Assembly (NCBI GenBank): GCA_011009095.1
Contig: VTPC01005496.1
Coordinates: 17,471 to 81,470 of the forward strand
DNA length: 64,000 nucleotides
Direction: 5' to 3'
Source: Ignelater luminosus
Lineage: Eukaryota > Arthropoda > Insecta > Coleoptera > Elateridae
Under the pieces are notes generated by a model. The model saw only the letters and a program-made list of their open reading frames with translations, was not told where the DNA came from and ran no database searches. Below are positions 11,545 through 23,485 of this stretch, piece after piece. Position 1 is the first letter of the stretch; each line of letters opens with the position of its first letter. The translations under genes and the position numbers were made by a program.

Positions 11545-14180
11545 ACGCTTAGATATTGTACTATTGTTTTGTGTGTATACTTCTTATAATAAACACCACA
11601 AAGTCGCGTACAAGCGGACAAAACTGAAGAATCTCCTACACTTTTGGCTGATTAACCAATGAACTTGAAACCATCCTGTTTGCTTGATTCTTACCTCAAA
11701 AGTTTTTCAAAAGCCGCGATCGATAGCTCTGATTTTTTCTTCTTGCTGAAGGTTCGTAATGTACAATTGCATATTTTAATCTAAACTACTTTAATTCTTG
11801 CGAGCCATTATCACGTTCTTGCAAACCTAGACGGTTCTATAGATCTCCTCTCTTTTTTTGGGGGGCTTTCAAGTTCTTGCAAAGCTTTACCTCTTTGTAG
11901 ACTTCCAGGTTCTTAGAGGTCACCTAAGTTCTTACAAATCTTTAAATTTCTAAGAATCCACTGATTTTTGTACACTATTACATTCTTCCAGCTTCAAGTT
12001 TTAGTAGGTTTCTGATTTCCTTTACCAAGGAATATAAGTTTCAAGTCGCCAATAGTGTACATCCGCCAATGAAATCAACAGTAATTTTTATAAGAATTTA
12101 AAAAGTATCTCTATCTTTCATAGGTTTTACAAGGAAATCATTTACCCTAGATAGATAAATGTATAAAGGATTACGGGCAATCGTCTGTCATGGCAGTGAG
12201 AAATGAAACTTTCTTTCTCTTTTATTGTGGTTTTGTAGTGCCCAGGCAATGCTAATTTTTACGAATATGACTTGACGTACTAGACCTTCTAGACACTAGA
12301 GAAAACGTCTTGCCTTTTGTCAGTTAATCCCTTCTAAACGTACCTTAATACTTCTTTCAAAATATTTTAAACGTTTAGAAATTACAAATTTTCGTAGACT
12401 TTTGCTTTTGACAATGAAGAAATTATTTTTGAACTACCTCTACTTGGAACAAATTTTGTAAAGGTAAAGAATTTGGCTTTTGTCTAATTCCTCTTAAAGA
12501 AAAATCTAAAACACTTCTACAGATTTAGACAATTCTAACAGAGTTGGCATGAGATTGCTAGACTAGAAAAAACGGAAAATTTTTTAATCATTATAAGCTA
12601 GATGGTGAGGTTCTGTTTTGGATTGGTAAACGTTCTAGAGTGGAAGCCAGAGGGCAGGCAATTCCAATCTCTGTATTTATAATTATTCATCTGCGGGTCT
12701 GAATGAAGATTCTGTGATTCACTGTGTAATCAACTTCAAACTTGGAATACTTGAGGGAATCCTTTACATTGTCGACCGACCTCCATGAAAACGGTTTTCC
12801 TACGAGTGGCGATCAACATAAGGCAAAATACCTAAAGAATCAAAAAATTTCTTTTTTCTAATAATAAGATAATTTCGTAAAATAAGAAAAACAGCAGATG
12901 TAGTAAATGTAAATTCTGCATATATGAAAGTATTCAAAGTAGAAGATTCAATGAGTCAATAAATGAGGACACATTTATGCGAAATCGTCATAAAGAAACC
13001 GAACAAATTGTAGTTGTAAAGCTAACACGGCATCGTAAAGATAAGAAATAAAAAAAATCATTTGTCCATTAAGGTTAATTAGCTACGTATATCAAGAATT
13101 CCACTTTTGAGAATTTTCAGGTCGAAACGATCCCTGCAAACAAAGTGGGTCGATTTGGACAAAAACTTGATGTATTTTGCGAAATCATATTTGCAATCCT
13201 ACATACATATATTTTCATAATAACGAATGTAGGATAATGTAAATAAACAATTTTATGAGATTAGATTATACTAGATCCACCCACCCACGTTATGCTCTAG
13301 GGGCAACTACAAAAACAATCATTTCATTAGTACGATTTCAAAATAGAAATAAAAACTGATGATTAATGACAATCTTCCCCATAAATTTCGTTGTCTGGAA
13401 AGCATTTTTAGGTTCACTTTTAATTTGCACAAAAATTTAATAAAAGCATTACTTCTGGGAAAATTGAACAAATTACTGATTTCTTTTAAATTGGTTTAAT
13501 TACGCAAAAATATGATTTCTATTTAATAACTGTGATGTAAACAAGATTACCACTCAAAAAAAGCTTAATGAATTTAATGGTTTCCTTCATAGACTTATTA
13601 ACTTTTATATTTGCAATATCTTCTTAATATTATGATGAACTGATTTAAGAGAAAATTTTAATTAACGTTAACCTTTGACCTATCTGTTACACAACTTAAT
13701 ATCTTCTCTTTAATAAATAATTATATTTATTAAATTTAACAATACTAATACAAATATAAATAATATAAAATGTCACGAATTAGTTATTAAATTTTACACA
13801 TAACTTCCAACTCTCTAAAAGTTCAGATTTTGAATTAATGATGTAATTTACTAAAGCTTCATTCTACTCTTGTTATATAATAAGTTTTATTGATTTCTAA
13901 ACAAAACGAACATCCGCATTTAATGAATTTTGATGATCGATGGCAATAAATCATTAATAAACAGAGATCGTGTGTCAAATTCAGATTTATTCGATTGCAA
14001 TCGAAAGTTTGTTTTTAAAGAATGAAAGGCGAAAACGGGTTTTAAAGTTGAATGACATTTTTCCATTAAATTATCTCCATAATTTGTAGAATCATAAAAA
14101 AAAGCAATCGCGGGATTATCGAAGAGAGAAAGATCGAAATCTTTTAATCGGTTTTTTAGATTAGGCCTTCCAAGAATATC
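11545..14180. other. AT-rich stretch downstream of the ZP exon
   Basis: If the ZP gene continues, later exons on the minus strand should lie here or further left. I searched by eye for the rest of the ZP domain and did not find a convincing match. A weak splice-bounded frame at 11695-11745 (minus) is too short to trust. Confidence 0.35.
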
Positions 14181-14262
14181 TCATTTAGTGTCGCATGAGT
14201 GAAGAACTTTTTAAGATTTTATTTCCTATTAAGGTGATTGGAATACTTAAATAGGTACTTAC

Positions 14263-14499
14263 ATTGTTAACGAGGAGACCACAATATTCGGAGGAATTCG
14301 GACTGGCTATAAGATTTATATCTAAGGTAACTAATTTTCCTCCATCTCCGTGTGCCATACAGGCTGGTGTTCGGAAATCTCGGGCGTGAATGGCTCCATA
14401 AAAACTGTTGTTAAATGCTACACGTATGTTCATGTGCCCTGTTTTACATGTTGCTGTTACTTGTGGGGTGAAATCTGTGTCTATCAGTTGAGACCAAGT
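14263..14499 (-). CDS. Internal exon of a ZP-domain (zona pellucida) protein
   Basis: This 237-base exon encodes 79 residues, phase 0 at both ends. It has a pyrimidine-rich acceptor (TTTTTTGTTTCAG just above 14499) and a consensus donor (AAT then GTAAGT at 14262). The peptide holds VTATCKTGHMNIRVAF, GAIHARDFRTPACMAHGDG and SSEYCGLLVNN. The three cysteines and the F-x-G-x-x-x-A-x-x-F-x-T-x-x-C pattern fit the ZP-N half of a ZP module, which drives polymerisation of secreted or membrane-tethered matrix proteins. In insects such proteins shape cuticle and the apical extracellular matrix. The signal peptide, ZP-C half, furin site and membrane segment are not visible nearby, so only one exon is called and the paralogue is not named. 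Further exons should lie at higher coordinates (5') and lower coordinates (3'). Confidence 0.88.
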
Positions 14500-14519
14500 C
14501 TGAAACAAAAAAGAACACA

Positions 14520-16825
14520 ACTATTGATATTGATGCTGAATTGTAGTAGTAAATTTAAAGATTCATATCTTCATAGAATTTATTATTACAAAATCTTGAT
14601 TAACTAACCAAGAAAAACGTGCGTGTCGGAATTCTCATCATAGTGCATCCCTAGCAATTTATAACACAATAATTTTATTATTAAAAAAATTGTAAAACAC
14701 CAAAGAATTTAGTTATTATAAAAGCGGAGCTATTAAAACTTGATTTATCCGAATACAGAAGAAAATAAGATTTCATGCTGGATGCATAAATTAGATACAA
14801 CATATTTTAATGTAAAATTGTTTATGGGTCACGATAAGTGATAATTCACGTTTGTATGCAAAGCTGCTGATTATATTAATACGTAACACAAACGTAAGTG
14901 AAGGTTTTTCATGGATCTGATAATAAACAGCATAGTAACCCTTTTGTTCTGTTTTTATTTAACGATCTTTTTATGGCGGATTTCTTTATATAATACAATA
15001 CATATTCTGACTCAGCTAGCCTTACTTTGTTAGGGTTGGTTTAGATATACATAATACATCCAGAGAAAAAGTTATTATCGATTGCCATGGTTATCTTATA
15101 ATATAAATCTGTTCCATGACATAACAATACGATTTTCTATTTCATAAAGGTGTTGACAAACATTGTAAACACAGTTACATCAAAATACCTTTGAATCTTT
15201 CACCAGTAGAAAACCAAATTTATAGGCTCTCTATTTTATCCCGGGGGCGTTAGATCACGTTTATCGTTTTTTAAAAATACACAGCAAGTACCATCAACAT
15301 AGCCTGTAGAGCAATGGCTTTCTCTTCAAACTCCACCCTATTCCCTTCCTGTATCTATTACCTACCCAGACTTTATTTTTTAATTACCATTTTCAGACTA
15401 AATATTTTTGTGTAGGTACCTACCTAAGTATGTAACACGTCAGAAAAACACCAAATTTATAAAAATTGTCATGAAGGTTGCTATGTTATAAAAGATTTTG
15501 GTGCTTTTAAGATTATGTCTTATCGGTTTACCAAAACACCAAACACAATTCCTAGACAAAAAATTGATTTGGTTAAAATTTGTGATTTTTCATTCTCCAA
15601 ATTACTAGAGACCTCTTTCTAAAAGTGATCGTTTTGGCTTTGATTACGCATTGGTACAGATCCCAAAATTAATGAAGTACAATTCTATAGAAAAATAAAT
15701 TAATAAGGTAAAATTCTATAGAAAAATAACAAAAGAAATATTTTTCCTCTATCCCAGGATGAGGTACACTATTGTAGAAGTTTTTAAGGCTCTTTACAAC
15801 CTGAATGGGTAAGAATCAAATGATTCTAGTAAATACTTCTTTATCAAGGTCATCCTAAAATTTAGGTAAGTAAATGTCTCGATTAATTCGACTAGAATAA
15901 TTTCTTACATGCTTTGGTAATCAAGCAAAAAGCATTCAAAATTTACTGATTTCAAATATCTTATAGTAATATAATAAGAAACAAAGGAAAATGCTCTATG
16001 CAAAACGCCTTTTAATCCCATATTGATACTTTCAAAATATCAAGCATGACATTATCAATAAAGATTGTTAGGATATCTTCATACAATCTGTTTAGAACAT
16101 TTATTTTCAAGCTATTGATTTAGATTCAGTTTATCTAAGCATAAAATTCATTCTTACGTTTAGTCTCTCCATGTAGTGATATTGCTTTAAGTTCTAAAGA
16201 ATTTATTGAATAGTTTCGTTCATGAAACATTAATCAGTGTATTGAATTAATTAAAGTTAACGGACTCTGATATTAAAAATATCTTTATGGTTATCTTCAG
16301 AGAGTTGTCTTCCTTACCATCTTTTCATGGTTAAAATAAATTCAATAGGACATTCATAATGAATTCTGCTTGAATATTAAGTTTATATCATTCTGATAAT
16401 AAATTTGTTGTTTTATTTTTTATTTTTTCAATCAATTTGGGCACCGCCTACTGGCTCATATGTGTCCATGAATTCGATTCAAAATCCGAAAAATTTCTTT
16501 GAAACTTATTTCAGGCTGTATGAGAAAAACATAGCAAAAGTAGGTTCAAAACTGTTCTTTAAAAGACCTACCCTGTAATAAAATCCTCACGAGTTATTTT
16601 ATCTATAACATCACTGAGTTCAACCTTGTTCTTGGCGTTTTGTAAGAAACAAAGAAATCTCTCGTTCTTTATTCTATTCACTGTTAATTTGTGTTGATCC
16701 TAGATCATTGTAACAAATCTACAGATTGAACGACTCCAAAAGCTGCATCTTCCCTCCTAATTTCCAAATTCAGTTTCTCAAGCCTCTACCAATTTTCCGA
16801 ATTTCCCACTCGAAGAGACATCATT
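14520..16825. other. AT-rich stretch upstream of the ZP exon
   Basis: Presumed intron of the ZP gene, if its earlier exons are on the minus strand to the right. No repeats with defined ends were found. Confidence 0.35.
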
Positions 16826-16827
16826 GT

Positions 16828-16986
16828 TGTAAAGTTACTGAAGTCACAATTATTCTGTCAATATCAAGTAGGTTAATTGCTACAACTGTTGTCAGAAAAG
16901 TTTGTCTAAGTTTGCTCATTAAGATTTCAAGTTTTTTCAGTGAAGGCCTTCTATTATTTCAAATACCTTAAGCTCACGTTATAACA
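16828..16986 (+). repeat. 5' LTR of the gypsy-type remnant
   Basis: It starts TGTAAAG and ends near ATAACA, directly before TTTTGGCGACG. It contains a segment, GTTAATTGCTACAACTGTTG, that is missing from the 3' copy. Confidence 0.75.
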
Positions 16987-17175
16987 TTTTGGCGACGCAA
17001 TACGTGCTTGTTATAAGGTAATAAGTGAAACCTTTAAGATTCATAGCCGTGAACCTCTTATAAACTTCATAACTGATCAAAAAAGACCGCCAATCCGTTG
17101 GGAGTTTGGTGATCATTTGGATAGAGCCTTTAAGGCGCTTTAAGGTATCAGCTCGTTGTAGAGATAAGAGAGAAA

Positions 17176-17750
17176 ATGGTGATAAATAGACTCCTAGTAG
17201 AAGATAATACGTTGACCTTTCATAAGAGATGCGAGCTAGTATTGGCCACGGAAAATGCTAACAAGTCAGCTATAGCGAATATTTCCTATAGCAAGTCAAG
17301 TCTTGAGTCTGATGTAAACGCTGTCTCCAAAAATGTGTCTGGTTACAGGTCAAGCTAAGTCAACAGAAACTGCAATAGTCATTTGAATTCATCGTCTAGA
17401 ATCAGGGGAAGGTCAGCGTCACGTCACCGGAATAATTCAACTAATCGGTACAACTCCAAGTCCTCTAACCGCTGTGATCAATGTTATCTGAGGCACACCC
17501 CAGAGTCTTGTCCTGCGTCATCTTGCGGGTCCAAGGGCCACACCGCTCGTTTTTTGGCTCAAGCAAGTCACAGTCGTCTTCGTCAGCAACGCAGAGCTCT
17601 AATAACAACTACGTGGAGTATGTCAGCACCCACATAACACTGGATGAGGATTTGTCACCAGTTTCTTTTCTGTTGGACCCTGGCTCGGTTTTTACTATTG
17701 TACCATTAAATGTATACAAAAAATGTGCATATTTCGCAGCTGAAGACTAG
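17176..17750 (+). pseudogene. Gypsy-type gag-protease remnant
   Basis: The first frame (17176-17355) resembles the end of a gag protein, with LLVEDNTLTFHKRCELVLA like the L-L-x-E-x-x-L-T-F-x-x-A linker. After a stop and frame change, a zinc-knuckle region appears at about 17464-17550: RCDQCYLRHTPESCPASSC then GSKGHTARF. Its second finger lacks expected cysteines. A further frameshift leads to the aspartic protease start at about 17660, FLLDPGSVFTIVP. The catalytic aspartate is present but the usual threonine of D-T-G is proline. The open frame ends at 17750, before any reverse transcriptase. The product cannot be functional. Confidence 0.8.
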
Positions 17751-17929
17751 TCACCTACAAGGTTCAGCACTAACCTCAGTCAACAGGGGATAACCTCACG
17801 ATCCGTCAGTCAGCAGAGTATTCCGTGAAGTTACCACAGCCTGACTATACCGCCTGGTAGACCAGTTCGGCAGCACAGGTAACCAATGCGCTTTTCGCAC
17901 AGCCAGTATGAATGAACTTTTTTCTGTTG

Positions 17930-17938
17930 AGGGGGAGT
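17930..17938 (+). other. Polypurine tract of the gypsy-type remnant
   Basis: GAGGGGGAG immediately precedes the 3' LTR, the normal place for the plus-strand primer of an LTR retrotransposon. Confidence 0.7.
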
Positions 17939-17940
17939 AA

Positions 17941-18052
17941 TGTAAAGTTACTGAAGTCAAAATCATTCTGACAATATCAAGTAGGTCTATAAGTTTGCTC
18001 ATTAAAGTGTCAAGCATTTCAGTGTGAAGTCCGTCTATTATTTCAAATAACA
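17941..18052 (+). repeat. 3' LTR of the gypsy-type remnant
   Basis: It matches the 5' LTR over TGTAAAGTTACTGAAGTCA, AATATCAAGTAGGT, AAGTTTGCTCATTAA and TCTATTATTTCAAATA, with internal deletions. The short frame on the opposite strand here (17796-18053) is a shadow of the LTR. Confidence 0.75.
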
Positions 18053-18060
18053 ATGAAGGG

Positions 18061-21000
18061 GTTACAAAAAATGTAAGAGTATGCTAACATAAATATAAAA
18101 TCTTCTTCTTCACACGTTCAAGAGATTAAAATGTTTAATATCAAACACTGCAATGTTTCCAAACCAGTACAGTAAAGTACAGTGTTAGAAGAAAATCTGA
18201 AACAAACTTATTGCAGAATTTATCTCGAGATCTTAATAGTTAATCAAAGTAAAAAAATGAGAAAATGAGAAAACATTTGACGACAAAACCAAATGTATAT
18301 AATAGGAGTAAGGCAAAAAAGTCAAAACAGCTAATTGAGGTTCATGTTGCTCTTGGGCTTTGCTGCTGTTAAATTACAAGAAAGATTTATATTGTCGATA
18401 ACAGACAGTCACTACGTTATTGGACAAGATGAAAGAAGAGTTTGCTACTGCAAATGAAGTAGTCGTCTAAAATTTCCTCCATTAGAACACTAAATCAAAA
18501 GGAAGGCTTTAATGTAGAATAATTTCAAGTTAAATTCACCTTATTATACGAAAGCAAATGTAAAGATACACATTATATTGAATGTCAAGCTAAGACACGT
18601 AAGATTTGAAAAACTATTCAGGAAGAGGTGCTCGCAATGTTTATATTTTTCCTATCACTGGTAAAAATCTAATCCGTCTGTACATTAGCAAAAATCCAAG
18701 GCATTTTAAATCCACAAAAGTGGATTATTCGTGTTGGTGTTCATTAATTTAATTTGAGCTGAAGCGATTGATACAAGTTTAATAAAATGAAGAAAAGCAA
18801 TATTGATATATAGTAACTTAATAATTAAAATACCTTTTAAATAGTTAGTAATGCTTGAATAATTTAATCTGAGTTTATACTTAGGTAATTATTTTACCTA
18901 GAATTACACCATTAAAAGGTTAAATTCATTTAGAAATACATGATACGCTTTAATATGATGATATAGCTGTAATACAACCTCTTTTATTATTGAATTTCAG
19001 CCTAAGGGTGCCAAGTTGGACTAGCCTTGATATTCATTGTTAAACGCCGCGCCGCGCCGTCTTTCTTATTAATAATTCTTTTAATGTCTTACAACACAGT
19101 ACGTTTCTGCTTTAGTCAGGCTTTATTTTGACAATTTTCTTCTATAATAATTTATCAACTAATTCTCTTAACAATCTGAGTTCTTTTAAAATTTTAAATC
19201 TTGTCAACTTCTTTTTGTAAATTTACACGATTGTTGAGTAATGCTACTTTATAGTGTGAATATCTCGACAATGAGCCGTGAATTTTTGCAACTTAAATTA
19301 TTCTATCTGCATTCGTTTTTTATTTCTTCCCTTTTCCTCTTTGTTCCTTTATAAAAGATTTCTACAAAAACAGCGTTACCTCTACATAATAAATGGTTGC
19401 AGCTCGTGTTTTGTTAGGCTACCTAAACAGAATCAAACAATGGACAAATAAAAATGACATCCATCCTATTATTTTTAAACGTACAAACAAATCAAGACAT
19501 AACTAGCACAAACCGTTTTTTTTTTATATAATTTTGTTTCCGTAAACACACATAGAATTAAAAGATTTGCGCAGTGATATTTTTATTCCGACGGATTTCC
19601 GGATTTCATCACAACAGCCAGAGCACTCATCAACATGATTTTATGTGATCTATTGTTATTACAATTTACGTCGCTATTTAGTACACACGCAGATAAACAA
19701 GCATCCCAGAATTTTTCTCTTTTTAAGTTTACAATTAATTAATAAACAAAGGTTGAGCTTTCTTATTATGCAAAAATCTTTACGTAACAAATCTTTTATT
19801 CAGAACAAATCAAGAGTGGAATTCTTCTCTATTTTTTTATTTCCTTCTGTGACCAATGAGAAATAGTTTTAAGGTAAATTGCTCATTCTACTTTTACTGG
19901 CATTCTATTACATGGATGATGAGTTCGCGCATTATTGCACATTTTCACTTACACAATATTACAATTGTTATGTTTAAATAGTTTAATATTATGCTTTGTG
20001 TTATTATTAATGAAATTGAGGTTAGGTAGGGTTTTATTATAATGATTCCATGATATGTGAAGTTATGTATGGTATTTACTTACAATAAATTATAGGTTTG
20101 CATAAAAAATAATCAGAGTTAATTCGATAATAAGAAAGCACAAACAAAATGTGGTAGTTTTTAAAAAAACTTGTGGGAATTTAATTCTTGTTTGTTCCTA
20201 TTTATGCAACTACTAGTTAGAATCTTTCTTAGATATGTTAATTATGATATTATGAATGGCAAACTAATATTTCATTTGAATTCTATTGACAAGGTTTTTC
20301 TAATAATTATTAGGTAGCAGTAATGCGGCATTTCCGTTTTCGCGATTGAATTTCCTTTTTCTTCAGATATGCATATAGACAATCTTGTTGAGGTCATTAC
20401 TAACATTAAGACGTAGAAATTAAAAATGGTAATTTAAAGCCTCCTAGGGTGGTGACTTTTGTTAACCTTGCTCTATTAATTATCTAAATTAGATCTGTAT
20501 AAATATCAAGAATAATATTGTGAGTTTTTATGTTCTTGGAATTCTTGTTATGCTTACTAAGCATAATATTATAAAGCAATCTGTGAGTTTTTCAAGCTTT
20601 TATTGGAAATGTATATAATTTAATTGTTTTATATTTTTCGTATCTAAAACTTTTTGATTGTAAAGATTAATAAGTTAAAAATAAATTCTAATTATGTTTA
20701 ATTTCCTAGATAAATCCCGTTTAAATAACTACAGTTGTGAGGCTTAAATTTAATGTTTTTCTCAATTTGTTAAGTCATTTATACTTTTTATAAAGAGAAA
20801 TGGACCTTGAACATATCCATGTAAAACATCAATATCCTGTTTCTTTAATTTATCCTAATTTAGGTAATTGTTTATTGAAATGTTAATAATTATGGGGATG
20901 TTTCTTCCACGAAAGTTGTTATCAATTAAAGATGGTATTTTCGACAGCGTCATCTATTGTGTAAAAACTTGATTTTGACTTTTTTAAAATTATTTATGAG

Positions 21001-21480
21001 ATTTTTTTATAATTGTTAAAGTATTATTTGTTATGGTTTAGAAATTTTGTTAGAGGATAGGTAAAGTACTCTCTAGATTTAATGAATCGTTATTGTCAAC
21101 TTTTGTTTATCTATTGAAGTAATAATATAGTGATGTTCGTGTGCAAATATTTTTGGGTTCTATTTTATCATCTAGAATTTGAGTCACTGAAACAAAGAAG
21201 TTTCAACTTTATTGTGATTAACCTCTTGAATCATTTTGAATTAGAAATTATCAAGTCTGCAAGAGTAATCCCTTTGAGGAATCAGGGATCTTAGTTTCAC
21301 GCATCCGCTTCTTTCGACTTTCTTCTATATATCTTGCTCTTCTTCACTTTCGTTGTCCAGAAACAGATGAAAGAGCAAGCTGTCGAAAACTGTACGCACG
21401 TAGTAAAGGCTCCTAACTAACTGCTCCTGTTTCTTCAGAAGATCTAGAGAAGTAGACCTCAAAAAATTGCATTAGTCAGT
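18061..21480. other. AT-rich stretch without recognisable gene
   Basis: One small GC patch, GCCGCGCCGCGCCGTC (about 19046), stands out. Otherwise I see long AT-rich sequence and no domain-bearing frame. Confidence 0.4.
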
Positions 21481-21973
21481 CTTGAAAGGTGGCTTCCGAA
21501 TATTTGACGGCCTTCGATTACAATTCGTTCGTTTTACACATAATTATTTTGATTTCATTTATTAATCGGCAACAACGCATCCGGTATATTTTCCAGCATC
21601 AATTATCAGCTGGCAGCTTAGAACCCAAACGTGATAGTCTAAGAACCGTGACTCCCGTGGACCTTAGTTCCTCGCTGCTACTGAGATCTAAGATGAGTTC
21701 GCTTAAAAATCTTTCCATTTCAATGGTGGTTAAGGAAGAGTCGCCTAAGTCATCTTAGATATATACTATTTCTTGTTTTCCACCTTGAAAACAGGCGCAT
21801 CCTCGCCATACGAGTCTAGCGTACCACGTGTGAAACGTCCAATGGATCTGTCTAAGATTATGTTGTAAAAAGTAGGATAGTAGCATTTCTAACATTAATC
21901 CCTCCCTCATGCATTGCACGTTAAAGCGTATAGTAAGGGAAGTAAAGCAATCAATTAATAAATAAGGTGTCTC

Positions 21974-22201
21974 TTGGACATACTTTTGATGTTAGTAAAA
22001 ACGCATCCTCATCGATCCCTGAACTTTGTAAAGGGAATTGTGACCTGCAAGAATTTAGATGAGTGTTCTATTGAAGCAACCAGAAAAACGCTAGGTAAAG
22101 CAAAGGTTGTTGGTTTTAAAGAATTAACGTTTCAAGGCAAGGTGAAATACCTTCTAACTTTCCTTGGAACTATTTTACCAGATAGGATCAAAGTAATTTG
22201 A
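21974..22201 (+). pseudogene. Jockey-type LINE ORF1 (gag-like) fragment
   Basis: The 75-codon frame contains HPHRSLNFVKGIVTC, then KNLDECSIEATRKTL, and ends with LLTFLGTILPDRIKV. This order matches the conserved block before the zinc knuckles of jockey-clade ORF1 proteins: H-x-x-L-N-x-x-K-G-V-I, an acidic E-E-I segment, then L-I-L-T-F-x-x-P-x-L-P-x-x-I-K-V. Those proteins coat the element's RNA. The frame stops just where the zinc knuckles should begin, and no reverse transcriptase follows, so this is a truncated fragment. A frame just upstream (21489-21758) might be the N-terminal part, but I see no motif in it. Confidence 0.7.
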
Positions 22202-22585
22202 GTGTTATCTATATTTTATATTACTAGAATATTATACAATGATGTGGTTATTACATTTACAGTTTTACGACATTCTGGACAGAAATCTCTAGAAGGAGTT
22301 AGGGTAAATGGGGCCGTATTGACTCTTGCACCTTGTGTGGCTGCGGTGATGACTATGAGATGTCGGCGCTAAAGCTTCCTGCTATGCATGTCGTTATTTG
22401 AGCTCTATATATAGGGCAGCATGAAGGTGTGAGAATTATAAAACGTTATACTCTACTGATTAGACCAGAACAACATTGAAACAGATCTATCTAGGGGTAC
22501 TTCTATACAATCCTCTCGCATATTTAAAACTTTTGGAGAGTACTTTTCTTGTATTGTGTTATTTTATATCAATACACTCCAATTT
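22202..22585. other. Unassigned stretch with TATA-like sequence
   Basis: Around 22300-22490 the composition is less AT-rich and includes CTCTATATATAGGG near 22402. That could be a core promoter or an LTR promoter. No start codon or open frame follows that I can support. Confidence 0.25.
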
Positions 22586-22590
22586 GAATA

Positions 22591-23115
22591 AATATTAACG
22601 AAACATTATGAGAAAATATTAAGAAAGTATTTTCAGCTAATATAAGGAAAATATTCAACAATGTAAATTGTGTAATATTGTGTGCTACTTGGCACCAAAT
22701 GTAATTTAAATATTCCTTCCAAATATTATCTTAAATTATGAAATAATGTTCGTACAATGCTATGACCCAATATTAACAGAAGATTATGAGAATATATCAA
22801 GAACATATTTTAAGATAATATAAGGAAAATATTCAAAAATGTTACATTTAATATTACTGGAATATTTTTTGAAAATATTACTGCAATATTGTGTACTGCT
22901 TGCTACCAAATATAAGTATAATGTTCGTTCCAAATATTATCTTAATATTGTGGAATAATGTTCTTATAATATTATTACCCAATATTAACAAAACATTATG
23001 AGAAAATATCGAGAAAATATTTTCAGCTAATGTAAACATAATATTCGAAAGTGTTACATTTAATATTACTGGAATATTTTTTGAAAATATTTTTATAATA
23101 TTGTGTGCTGCTTGG
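22591..23115. repeat. AATATT-rich tandem repeat, about 2.5 copies
   Basis: Three copies begin AATATTAAC at 22591, 22769 and 22981. Copy 2 is 212 bases long. Copy 1 is 178 bases and lacks an internal stretch of about 34 bases present in copies 2 and 3 (TTACATTTAATATTACTGG and what follows). Copy 3 stops after GTGTGCTGCTTGGA at about 23115. Each copy carries many AATATT palindromes, GAAAATATT and TTTCAGCTAAT-like words. The 110-codon frame on the minus strand here is a by-product of the repeat. Confidence 0.85.
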
Positions 23116-23485
23116 ATGTATTTGTAAAAATCCCTTTCAGCAAGAGAAATACTGTGATAAACCTTTAGTGTATGTAAACTGCGTAAACTTGTTAAACTTC
23201 TATTAGACAAAAAAGATGCTAAAGAAAATATTTAAAGCCCAATCCTCAAAATATCTCTTATAGTAATCTTCGTGATAAAGATACTCCTGGTAGGGCAGTT
23301 CCCAGATCACAACTTAACATTCAAGAAAGAGGATATCGTTTCTCTCAATATTTTCCCAAAAACGTCTCAAGTAACTGGAAAAGATGTTAGACTCATACCA
23401 TTCACTTCTGCCTTTGATATATCTATGTCATCGAAGGTTGCTTTAAACGCCTCACGTCTCTCAAACCTGGAGTAGTTGAACTGTA

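Larger units (their letters stand above)
16828..18052 (+). mobile_element. Internally deleted Ty3/gypsy-type LTR retrotransposon
   Basis: Two related LTRs flank a short interior. Both begin TGTAAAGTTACTGAAGTCA (16828 and 17941). The left LTR is followed by TTTTGGCGACG (16987), which looks like the primer-binding region of gypsy-like elements. The right LTR is preceded by a purine run, GAGGGGGAG, at 17930-17938. The interior keeps the end of gag, a damaged zinc knuckle and the start of the protease. Reverse transcriptase, RNase H and integrase are gone. The LTRs differ by many substitutions and by gaps of about 35 and 18 bases, so the insertion is old. No clear target duplication was found. 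Confidence 0.85.

Noticed and set aside
11695..11745. 51-base minus-strand frame with splice-like borders, KKKKSELSIAAFEKLL
   Set aside because: Too short, only one of three frames is open, and its phase does not fit the ZP exon.
22878..23210. 110-codon minus frame rich in N and I
   Set aside because: It is a translation of the AATATT tandem repeat rather than a gene.
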